Program-made: the position numbers and the translations under genes | Shown: piece after piece, positions 1 to 6,209 of the stretch | Numbering within the stretch: position 1 is the stretch's first letter | Layout of the letters: each line of letters starts with the position of its first letter | The notes under the pieces: generated by a model | Database searches by the model: none | Told to the model about the DNA's origin: nothing | What the model saw: the letters and a program-made list of their open reading frames with translations, nothing else | Source of the DNA: Sphingobacteriaceae bacterium | GTDB lineage: Bacteria; Bacteroidota; Bacteroidia; B-17B0; Aurantibacillaceae | DNA length: 6,282 nt | Direction: 5' to 3' | Assembly: GCA_025360355.1 (NCBI GenBank) | Contig: JANYCL010000180.1 | Span: forward strand, 1 to 6,282

Positions 1-9
1 TTCAAATTA

Positions 10-1344
10 ATGTTTTCGAAGAAAAACCGACTTATTATCAGTATAGTTATAGCCATGATCATTGGTTTAATAACAGGCTTTTTAATTAATAAATCAATTG
101 TTGCTGATAAAATAGATTACGCTAAGATCACTTTAGTGAAAAGCGGGAATACAGAGGTCATAAAAAAGGTTGAAGTCGGTTTAAATAAGTTCAGCGAAAA
201 AGTTTTTAAAGAACAAAAGAAAAAAATCGCATCCCGTTTTTCTATTTTGAGTGATATTTTTCTACGTATGATTAAAATGATCATTGCGCCATTGGTATTT
301 GCAGTTTTAGTTTTAGGTGTTGCAAAAGTGGGCGACTTTAAATCGGTCGGAAGGATCGGATTAAAAACTTTAATTTATTTTACATCCGCAACGTTGATCG
401 CGCTGATGTTGGGTTTAGTAATTGTAAATGTATTTCAGCCGGGCAAGGCTATGCATTTAGATAAACCTGATGCAGGAACAGAAACGGGAATTAAATCAAA
501 TGCTCAAGATGCTAAAAATTTTATTTCGCATGTAATTCCTGATAGTATTGTAAACGCCATGGCAAACAATGATGTATTACCAATTGTTGTTTTTGCTTTA
601 TTCTTTGGTGTAGCAGCCGCTTCCCTCGGTAAACAAGGCGAAGCGATGATAAAAGCATGCGATAGTTTAGCGCACATCATGTTTAAGATCACGAATTACG
701 TAATGAATTTTGCGCCAGTCGGAATTTTTGGAGCCATTACGGCGGTCGTCATAATGCAGGGATTGGATGTACTAAGCGGCTATGCTTATTTAATTGCTTG
801 TTTTTTTGGCGGACTATTATTTTTTGTTTTTGTTGTGTTGTGGATCATCTCACTTTGTTTCAAAATAAAATTCTACAAATTATTATCTGATGTTAAAGAA
901 CCAATTTTATTAGCGTTTAGCACCGCAAGTTCAGAAAGTGCAATGCCAAAAACAATTGAAGCTTTGGAAAAACACGGTATCAGCAACCGAATAGTAAGTT
1001 TTGTTTTACCGTTGGGTTATTCATTTAATTTAGATGGTTCCATAATGTACATGACGTTCGCAACAGTTTTCATTGCGCAATCTTATGGTATGGATATTGT
1101 CATTGCCGATCAAATTAAAATGATGTTGATCTTATTGGTGACAAGCAAAGGAATGGCGGGAGTACCACGCGCATCATTAGTTGTTATTGCCGGAATGCTC
1201 GGTATGTTCAATATTCCCGGCGAAGGTTTATTGTTATTGTTAGCCGTGGATCAAATTCTCGACATGGGCCGCAGCGCAACCAATGTTGTTGGAAATGCAG
1301 TGGCCTCAGCTGTTGTGGCGAGGTTGGAGGGGGAGAAGTTTTAA
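10..1344 (+). CDS. Dicarboxylate/amino acid:cation symporter (DAACS/SLC1 family)
   Basis: A 444-residue inner-membrane secondary transporter that probably imports C4-dicarboxylates or acidic amino acids with cations. Seen: TM1 at about residues 8-27, then a long hydrophilic stretch (28-75), then the family core from 'FLRMIKMIIAPLVF' (84-97). The signatures are in order: HP1 'STASSESAMP' (304-313, close to the SSSESALP of DctA), the unwound TM7 segment 'NLDGS' (340-344), HP2 'SKGMAGVPRAS' (379-389), and TM8 'DQILDMGRSATNVVGN' (414-429). By alignment to GltPh, D418 and R421 match the substrate-binding Asp394 and Arg397, which fits an acidic substrate. N429 sits where GltPh has the Na1 ligand Asp405; DctA also has Asn there, so coupling may differ from GltPh. 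The ATG at 10 places TM1 correctly. No Shine-Dalgarno is visible and the promoter lies outside the window. The family call is firm; the exact substrate and a gene symbol cannot be assigned. Confidence 0.95.
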   Translation: MFSKKNRLIISIVIAMIIGLITGFLINKSIVADKIDYAKITLVKSGNTEVIKKVEVGLNKFSEKVFKEQKKKIASRFSILSDIFLRMIKMIIAPLVFAVLVLGVAKVGDFKSVGRIGLKTLIYFTSATLIALMLGLVIVNVFQPGKAMHLDKPDAGTETGIKSNAQDAKNFISHVIPDSIVNAMANNDVLPIVVFALFFGVAAASLGKQGEAMIKACDSLAHIMFKITNYVMNFAPVGIFGAITAVVIMQGLDVLSGYAYLIACFFGGLLFFVFVVLWIISLCFKIKFYKLLSDVKEPILLAFSTASSESAMPKTIEALEKHGISNRIVSFVLPLGYSFNLDGSIMYMTFATVFIAQSYGMDIVIADQIKMMLILLVTSKGMAGVPRASLVVIAGMLGMFNIPGEGLLLLLAVDQILDMGRSATNVVGNAVASAVVARLEGEKF

Positions 1345-1389
1345 AAGCCTATCTAAAGGATTTTAATTCTTAGTTGAAGTAAGATATTT

Positions 1390-2343
1390 TTATTTTTCGT
1401 GTATCAATTTAAATTTATCCTGGTATCCCTGCTCTTGAATTGCTTTCCATCTATCTTTATCTACTGCTTTTATTTTATTGTTATTTATTACAATAACATT
1501 TTTTAATAGAAATTCAGGCTCTGTGATCCTGTCGAGTAAATCCTTTAATTGTACTTTATGATGTTCTTGCAATTCTTCCAATATTGAAGGATTAATATCG
1601 GATAATTTTGGTTTATTATTAATCCATTGTCTCAAAATTGAACTTTGAGTTTCAATAAGAGTATTTTTCTTTTGATTAAATTCTTCTTCACTAAATAAGC
1701 CTTTTTCTTTTGATTCTAAAAGAACTTTAATCAACGGTTGAATCTTCTCTTGCAGTTTCGTATTGAACTCGATGTCATGAACCTTGTTATTATATTCCTC
1801 TAAAGATAGTATTCCTTCTGTTTTCAATTCATTCAATAATGATAAATCAGTTTTTCCAACGGTATCATTTTTTTCCACTTCCTTTTTAATTTGTACGTTT
1901 TGATGCATTGGCAATTGTGGATTATCAACTATTAGCATGCCCGTAAAGCCTGAAATTACAAGCCCGAATGATCCTATTCCAACAATATAAAGACCGCTAC
2001 CTATAAAGTTTAAATAGGAAATATTGTTATTAGAGCCAAACAAATTACCAATTTGGCCGAGACTATCTGAAATTGTAGTTGCCCTTTCATAGGCTTGTGC
2101 CAAATCAAAAAAAGCAACGGCAAAGCCAATTAGTCCTGCTACAAAGAAAACCCAACTATTTCTGGTATGTTTTTTCGAATGGTTAACTAATGCTATAACG
2201 CAAGTAGTAATACTTAATACAATTATTAAGCCACCATCTAAACTGTCGGTTCCTCTGCTGGCAAATAAAGCGCCGAATTGCAGCCATGGTAAAAAGCAGC
2301 CGATGATTGTTATTAGTGATGATATAATTGCGAAAATATTCAT
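1390..2343 (-). CDS. Hypothetical four-TM membrane protein with two SHOCT-like hairpins
   Basis: 317 residues, function unknown. The N-terminal half has four hydrophobic segments at about 3-20, 38-54, 64-82 and 115-139. The first ends in 'GCFLPW' and is followed by a polar 'RGTDSLDGG' loop. After a linker (140-163) come two short helix-Gly-helix units resembling SHOCT (short C-terminal) domains. The first is 'LNELKTEGILSLEEY' (170-184) and the second 'LESKEKGLFSEEEF' (209-222), with their turn glycines (G177, G215) 38 residues apart. The tail (233-317) is charged and helical, ends near 'DKDRWKAIQEQGY', and matches nothing I recognise. SHOCT units usually sit at the ends of bacterial membrane or secreted proteins and are thought to mediate oligomerisation, so membrane anchoring with cytoplasmic self-association is an inference. 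The ATG at 2343 starts directly before TM1. The gene converges on the symporter with a 45-bp gap and diverges from yidC, so it is probably monocistronic. Its base composition looks like its neighbours'. Confidence 0.85.
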   Translation of the reverse strand: MNIFAIISSLITIIGCFLPWLQFGALFASRGTDSLDGGLIIVLSITTCVIALVNHSKKHTRNSWVFFVAGLIGFAVAFFDLAQAYERATTISDSLGQIGNLFGSNNNISYLNFIGSGLYIVGIGSFGLVISGFTGMLIVDNPQLPMHQNVQIKKEVEKNDTVGKTDLSLLNELKTEGILSLEEYNNKVHDIEFNTKLQEKIQPLIKVLLESKEKGLFSEEEFNQKKNTLIETQSSILRQWINNKPKLSDINPSILEELQEHHKVQLKDLLDRITEPEFLLKNVIVINNNKIKAVDKDRWKAIQEQGYQDKFKLIHEK

Positions 2344-2362
2344 GAAAATTGAATTTGATTTA

Positions 2363-2375
2363 CTTGATAATCAAG
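2363..2375. repeat. 13-bp perfect dyad in the leader of the hypothetical gene
   Basis: CTTGAT-A-ATCAAG is a perfect 6+1+6 palindrome. It lies about 20 bp upstream of the minus-strand ATG at 2343 and downstream of the proposed -7 element at 2405-2412, so it would fall in the transcribed leader. It has the form of a dimeric regulator's operator, but no regulator is identified and AT-rich DNA produces such dyads by chance. Confidence 0.25.
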
Positions 2376-2404
2376 CTCGCTCTTAAATTTTAATTTAGCA
2401 TTCT

Positions 2405-2412
2405 CAAATCTA
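2405..2412 (-). promoter_or_regulatory. Putative -7 promoter element (TAGATTTG) for the hypothetical membrane protein gene
   Basis: Read on the minus strand this is TAGATTTG, an exact match to the Bacteroidota -7 consensus TAnnTTTG. It would give a leader of roughly 55 nt before the ATG at 2343. No TTG is found at the expected -33 distance, so the call rests on the -7 box alone. A second candidate, TAAATTAA at 2390-2397, lies nearer the gene but matches less well. Confidence 0.4.
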
Positions 2413-2423
2413 ATTAAATATAT

Positions 2424-2444
2424 CTTCTCTGACGGAGAAGTTTT
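2424..2444 (+). terminator. Terminator-like hairpin in the divergent intergenic region
   Basis: A six-base-pair stem CTTCTC/GAGAAG (2424-2429 with 2435-2440) closes a five-base TGACG loop and is followed by TTTT, then AAAT. This has the form of a short plus-strand intrinsic terminator. No plus-strand gene lies just upstream; the nearest is the symporter, over 1 kb away beyond the antisense gene. It could stop read-through into yidC or be left over from a former neighbour. The stem is short and the T-run is weak. Confidence 0.3.
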
Positions 2445-2529
2445 AAATACCTTATCCCCATTTTTCGCCCTTCATAACTATTTAACAATCATTATATTAG
2501 TTATAATTCCTGCAATGCATTAAAAATGC

Positions 2530-2537
2530 TAAATTTG
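2530..2537 (+). promoter_or_regulatory. Putative yidC promoter -7 element (TAAATTTG)
   Basis: TAAATTTG is an exact match to TAnnTTTG, with its last base 20 bp before the yidC GTG. Transcription would start at about 2541-2545, giving a leader of about 15 nt. The -33 element is poor: the nearest candidate is CTG at 2510-2512, 17 bp upstream and one mismatch from TTG. A small inverted repeat, GCATT-AAA-AATGC (2517-2529), abuts the box and could be an operator, though this is speculative. Confidence 0.5.
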
Positions 2538-2557
2538 CCCTTCAAAATTTCTCGTAA

Positions 2558-4468
2558 GTGGACAAAAACTCATTAATAGGTTTAGGAATAATTGCTGCAA
2601 TTCTTGGTGTATGGTTATTTTTTAGCGGACCAAGCAAACAACAAATCGCACGCAACAAACAAAAGCAGGATTCAGTAGTTGCAGTTCAGCAAAAAATAGC
2701 TGAAGAAGAAGCTAAGAAAATTGTAGCCAATACAAAGGTTGTTGAAGATACATTAAAGTCAAATGTAGTATTAAACGATTCTGCAATCGCTGCAACACAA
2801 AATGATGCTTACCGCGATTTTTCTGTTTCTGCAAAAGGCACAGAAGAAATAATTACAATCGAAAATAATTTATTAAAAGCATACATCTCAACTAAAGGCG
2901 CACAAGTTTTAAAAGTTGAATTAAAAAAATATAACCGTCCCGGACAAACAGCACCATTAGTTTTATTTGACAGAGATTCAACAAATTTTTCTTTAAGACT
3001 TTCTGCTTACGAATCAAAACCATTAGCAACAGACAGTTTTTATTTTAAAACCGCAGAAAAAAATGTAATCGTACAAAAATCCGGTAAAGAAGATGTCACT
3101 TTTAAATTAGAAACAAGTAAACCTGGTTCATATATTGAATTCGTTTATAGTTTAAAAGATAATGACTACATGTTGGGTTGTGATATGCGTTTTATGGGAA
3201 TGGAGAAGATCATCACATCGAACGTTGATCAAATGACATTGAACTGGCGCATGAATTTACCATCGCAGGAAAAATATATTGAAAAAGAACAAAAAGCAGC
3301 TACAGCGTATTGGAAATTTACAATTGATAAACCGGATTATATTAATCCGCAAAAAGAAACAGACGAAGAAAAACCTCTTAATGATGCACCTGTAAAATGG
3401 ATCTCCTTCAAACAACAATTTTTTAACTCGATCTTAATTGCACAAACCGAATTTTTAAAAGACGGAAGTTTCATTAAATCGTCATGCCGCCCAACTTCTC
3501 CAAAAATTGTAAAAGTATTAAGTGCAGATCTTGGAATTCCTTACAACCATTCACCAAACGAAAAATTCGGAATGAAATTTTATTTTGGTCCGAATGATTA
3601 TAAAACACTTTCGGGTTATGGAGATGAACTGCAACAAATAATCCCAACGGGCTGGAGTATTTTCAGCTATATAAATAAATGGATGGTTATTCCATTGTTC
3701 GATTTCTTAGGTAACATGAACATGGGGATCGTAATTTTAATTTTAACCCTCATTGTAAAAATTGTTTTATTACCGATCGGTTACAAAACTTATATGTCGG
3801 GCGCACGGATGCGTGTATTAAAACCGGAAACAGAAGCACTTACTGCAAAATACAAAGATGGCGATGCCATGAAAAAACAACAGGAAACAATGGCATTGTA
3901 TAGAAAGGCCGGCGTTAATCCTTTGTCAGGCTGTATTCCGTTATTATTACAGTTCCCAATATTAATTGCCTTATTCGCTTTTATACCTGCAGCTATTGAA
4001 TTACGTCAGAAAGGATTTATGTGGTGCGATGATCTTTCCACTTATGACAGCATTTGGACTTTCGGAAAAGTTTCCATTGTCAATAGCATTTATGGCGATC
4101 ACGTGAGTTTGTTTGCGGCGTTAATGTTTGTGTCAACTATTATTTACACTTATATGAATAGTTCGATGTTACAGCCGCAGCAAGGAACACAAATGCCGGG
4201 AATGAAATTCATGATGTATTTTATGCCTGTAATATTTTTAGCGGTAATGAATAGTTATGCTGCCGGTTTAAGCTGGTATTATTTTTTGGCTAACATGTTC
4301 ACCTTCTTGCAAAACTATGCCTTTAAATGGTTTGTTGATGATAAAACGATACGCGCTAAAATTGAGCTGAACATGAAAAAACCTGTTAAGGTTTCTAATT
4401 TCCAAAAGAAGTTAGCAGACATGACCAAGCAACGCGAGCAACAATTAAAAGCAGGGAAGAAGAAGTAG
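2558..4468 (+). CDS. yidC: Membrane protein insertase YidC
   Basis: A 636-residue Oxa1/YidC/Alb3-family insertase. It places membrane proteins in the inner membrane, alone or with SecYEG, and assists their folding. Seen: an N-terminal TM1 (about 4-22), a charged linker, a large periplasmic domain (about 88-360, YidC_periplas type), then the conserved 60KD_IMP core (about 373-592). In the core, TM2 ends 'LTLIVKIVLLP', followed by the cytoplasmic helical hairpin with 'ARMRVLKPE' (416-424). Next come 'YRKAGVNPLSGCIPLLLQFP' (448-467), further TM segments at about 518-533 and 550-590, and a basic tail (607-636, ending KAGKKK) suited to ribosome contact. The groove position held by Arg in E. coli (R366) appears to be Lys401. 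The start is GTG: a TAA at 2555-2557 is directly upstream in frame, and the next in-frame Met is about residue 205, so only GTG yields TM1. In Bacteroidota yidC commonly follows pyrG; here the upstream neighbour is a divergent unrelated gene. Confidence 0.98.
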   Translation: MDKNSLIGLGIIAAILGVWLFFSGPSKQQIARNKQKQDSVVAVQQKIAEEEAKKIVANTKVVEDTLKSNVVLNDSAIAATQNDAYRDFSVSAKGTEEIITIENNLLKAYISTKGAQVLKVELKKYNRPGQTAPLVLFDRDSTNFSLRLSAYESKPLATDSFYFKTAEKNVIVQKSGKEDVTFKLETSKPGSYIEFVYSLKDNDYMLGCDMRFMGMEKIITSNVDQMTLNWRMNLPSQEKYIEKEQKAATAYWKFTIDKPDYINPQKETDEEKPLNDAPVKWISFKQQFFNSILIAQTEFLKDGSFIKSSCRPTSPKIVKVLSADLGIPYNHSPNEKFGMKFYFGPNDYKTLSGYGDELQQIIPTGWSIFSYINKWMVIPLFDFLGNMNMGIVILILTLIVKIVLLPIGYKTYMSGARMRVLKPETEALTAKYKDGDAMKKQQETMALYRKAGVNPLSGCIPLLLQFPILIALFAFIPAAIELRQKGFMWCDDLSTYDSIWTFGKVSIVNSIYGDHVSLFAALMFVSTIIYTYMNSSMLQPQQGTQMPGMKFMMYFMPVIFLAVMNSYAAGLSWYYFLANMFTFLQNYAFKWFVDDKTIRAKIELNMKKPVKVSNFQKKLADMTKQREQQLKAGKKK

Positions 4469-4594
4469 TTCGGCAAGCTCACTATGCTCTGTCCTCTGAT
4501 TATTATTCTGTTTTAAATTACTATTTAAATCGATGTTATTATTTTCAAGTAAAATGATTTTAGGGAAACGAAAGTCATGGTGAGCTTGCCGAAC
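4468..4594. repeat. 127-bp inverted-repeat element (REPIN/MITE-like) between convergent genes
   Basis: The left arm GTTCGGCAAGCTCACTATG (4468-4486) and the right arm CATGGTGAGCTTGCCGAAC (4576-4594) are reverse complements at 18 of 19 positions, separated by 89 bp of AT-rich DNA. The left arm begins on the last base of the yidC TAG stop. The right arm ends two bases short of the amidase stop at 4597, so the element fills the whole convergent gap. Within it lies a small dyad, TTTAAAT-TACT-ATTTAAA (4512-4529). The arms are GC-richer than their surroundings and, from memory, resemble the 'TTCGgCAAGCTCA' type of dispersed intergenic palindromes of bacterial genomes. That suggests two REP-like units facing each other (a REPIN) or a MITE. 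There is no transposase or second copy in the window. Transcribed from either side, the arms could also pair and act as a 3' end for both genes, but the 89-nt loop is far too long for a standard intrinsic terminator. Confidence 0.7.
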
Positions 4595-4596
4595 CA

Positions 4597-6162
4597 TTAT
4601 TTTTTCTCCGACAACAACTTCGCTTCCTTCACATCAATGCGTGATCCGTTTCTGAAAGCTACAACAAAGCAATCTTTAAAGCCTGCATCGGTTAATTTTT
4701 TCTGATGTTTAAATGCATCGTTTGAAGTTTTGAATTTCCCGGAGGTGTATTTTAAAAAACTTCCTACTTTGTAAAACCCTCCGTTCTCAATAGCGGAAAA
4801 TTTATTTTCTTTCAGATCCAATTCTTTATCGCTGCTTGCAAATTGAACTTTAAATTCAATTACGTCTGCTCCTTCATCACTAATTCCTGGCCTGATCTTT
4901 TCAGGTTCTTTTTTTGGTTCCGGTTCTTTTTCCTTCTCAACAACAGGATCTTTTTTCACTTCAGGCTCCTTTTTAATTTCGGGTTGTTTCTCTTTTTCTT
5001 TCTCAACAACAGGATCTTTTTTTACTTCGGGTTCTTTTTCTACAATTTGAGTTTTAATAGTATCTTTTTTCTCAATTATTAGATCGTGTTTTATTTCCGG
5101 ATTTTTTGGACCATCTTTAATTATTGTTTTTGTAGAATCTGATCTTTCGTTTTCATCTTCAACAGTAAAATCTTCGGTAGTTGGTTTGCCTGTATTTCCA
5201 GCTTTTAAATTTTCATTTTCTAGCGGTTCCATTTTTTCAAATTCATCTTCGTAAATTTTTTTGTTGCCTTCATAATCATCTTTGTATTTTCTGAAACCAT
5301 TAAAAATACCGGTTGCAATATATTTCTGTCCTTTCTCCGAACCTAAAAACTCTTCTTCTAAAGGATTAGTTAAAAAACCAATCTCTGTTAATACACTCGG
5401 CATGGCAGTTTTCCATAAAACCCAAATACTTTGTCTATGCACTCCCTTATCAACACGTCCTGCTTTTTTTGAATACTCCGATTGTATTTTTAAACTCAAT
5501 TGTGCACTTTGAATTACGTAAGCAGAAGTATAATTACTCATGATGATATAACTCTCTTCACTCTCCGGATCAAATCCTTCATATTTTTTTTCGTAATTAT
5601 CTTCTAATAAAATGGCGGCATTCTCACGTTGTGCCACTTTCATTTTGCCTTCTTCATTTTTTAATCCCATCACATAAGTTTCTGATCCGAATGGAATAGG
5701 ATTTATAGTTTCAACCGGAACACGTTTTCCTTTTTTATTCGTGAAAGTTTTTACCCTGAGTTTTCCTGTTTTTTTATCTTTAACCATCACAGGCTTTCCG
5801 GCAGCATTACAATGAATCGAAATAAATAGATCAGCCTTAGCACGATTAGCAATTTGAGCACGTTCTTCTAATTCAATAAAAACATCAGTTTTGCGTGTGT
5901 AAATTACTTTGACATCCGGACAATTTTCTTCAATTAATTTTCCAAGTTTCAAAGCAACGGCTAACGACACATCTTTTTCCTTAAAAGTAACACCATTACA
6001 GCCCGGATCCTTACCGCCATGTCCGGCATCAATAACGATGGTCTTTATACGCTTTGGATCATCCCTATGAAAACTACTGAGCGTTATGCCTAAAATGAGG
6101 CAAAACACAAGCAAAAGCCCTGTTTTTTTAAGGTTTTTTATTAATATCTTAATTAAGCCCAC
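4597..6162 (-). CDS. N-acetylmuramoyl-L-alanine amidase (Amidase_3) with C-terminal SPOR-like domain
   Basis: A periplasmic zinc amidase that cleaves the MurNAc to L-Ala bond of peptidoglycan, typically for daughter-cell separation and wall turnover. Counted from GTG 6162 (521 residues): a signal peptide or anchor with hydrophobic core 14-31; Amidase_3 domain about 38-298 with 'VIDAGHGGKDPG' (zinc ligand H48), E62 in 'FKEKDV', H117 in 'ISIHCNA', and the likely catalytic E260 in 'VLTEIGFLTNP'. All four expected residues are present. A Lys/Glu/Pro-rich linker (about 299-426) follows, then a SPOR-like domain (about 435-513, 'FKVQFASSD' to 'CFVVAFRNGSRI') that would bind septal, denuded glycan. 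A basic insert of about 30 residues (124-154) lies between the second histidine and 'GSETYVMGL'. A longer frame begins at TTG 6204 (535 residues), but that TTG is part of a -7-like box. The gene follows the partial minus-strand gene by 44 bp and converges on yidC. Confidence 0.95.
   Translation of the reverse strand: MGLIKILIKNLKKTGLLLVFCLILGITLSSFHRDDPKRIKTIVIDAGHGGKDPGCNGVTFKEKDVSLAVALKLGKLIEENCPDVKVIYTRKTDVFIELEERAQIANRAKADLFISIHCNAAGKPVMVKDKKTGKLRVKTFTNKKGKRVPVETINPIPFGSETYVMGLKNEEGKMKVAQRENAAILLEDNYEKKYEGFDPESEESYIIMSNYTSAYVIQSAQLSLKIQSEYSKKAGRVDKGVHRQSIWVLWKTAMPSVLTEIGFLTNPLEEEFLGSEKGQKYIATGIFNGFRKYKDDYEGNKKIYEDEFEKMEPLENENLKAGNTGKPTTEDFTVEDENERSDSTKTIIKDGPKNPEIKHDLIIEKKDTIKTQIVEKEPEVKKDPVVEKEKEKQPEIKKEPEVKKDPVVEKEKEPEPKKEPEKIRPGISDEGADVIEFKVQFASSDKELDLKENKFSAIENGGFYKVGSFLKYTSGKFKTSNDAFKHQKKLTDAGFKDCFVVAFRNGSRIDVKEAKLLSEKK
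4927..5034 (-). repeat. Intragenic 66-bp-period tandem repeat in the amidase linker
   Basis: The peptide EPEVKKDPVVEKEK occurs twice, encoded at 4993-5034 and 4927-4968, exactly 66 bp (22 codons) apart. The DNA is also nearly identical over the shared part, which points to a fairly recent in-frame duplication or slippage. It lengthens the flexible linker between the catalytic and SPOR-like domains, and copy number may vary between strains. Confidence 0.8.
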
Positions 6163-6201
6163 CGTTTTAAAGCACCAGTATTTAGTAAATTTACGTCTTA
6201 T

Positions 6202-6209
6202 CAAAGTTA
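6202..6209 (-). promoter_or_regulatory. Putative -7 promoter element (TAACTTTG) upstream of the amidase gene
   Basis: On the minus strand TAACTTTG matches TAnnTTTG exactly. Its first three bases are the TAA stop of the upstream partial gene and its last three are the TTG that opens the longest amidase frame. Transcription from it would start near 6197, leaving a leader of about 35 nt to GTG 6162. No good -33 TTG is visible, so co-transcription from the upstream gene is an alternative. Confidence 0.4.

Noticed and set aside
504..692. Minus-strand 62-codon open frame
   Set aside because: It is antisense within the symporter core, whose family motifs are on the plus strand; nothing supports a separate gene.
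1368..1397. Possible terminator between the symporter and the hypothetical gene (TCTTA/TAAGA plus a T-rich tract)
   Set aside because: The stem has only five mostly A-T pairs with a seven-base loop, too weak to separate from chance in AT-rich DNA.
2491..2507. ATTATA/TATAAT inverted repeat upstream of yidC
   Set aside because: It is made only of A and T in an AT-rich spacer, so it is expected by chance; it has no link to the -7 box.
4843..5082. Plus-strand 79-codon Phe-rich open frame
   Set aside because: It is the antisense of the Lys/Glu-rich amidase linker (AAA/GAA read backwards as TTT/TTC); its composition comes entirely from the real gene.
5282..5512. Plus-strand 76-codon open frame
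   Set aside because: It lies wholly antisense to the conserved Amidase_3 domain, with no recognisable motif or promoter.
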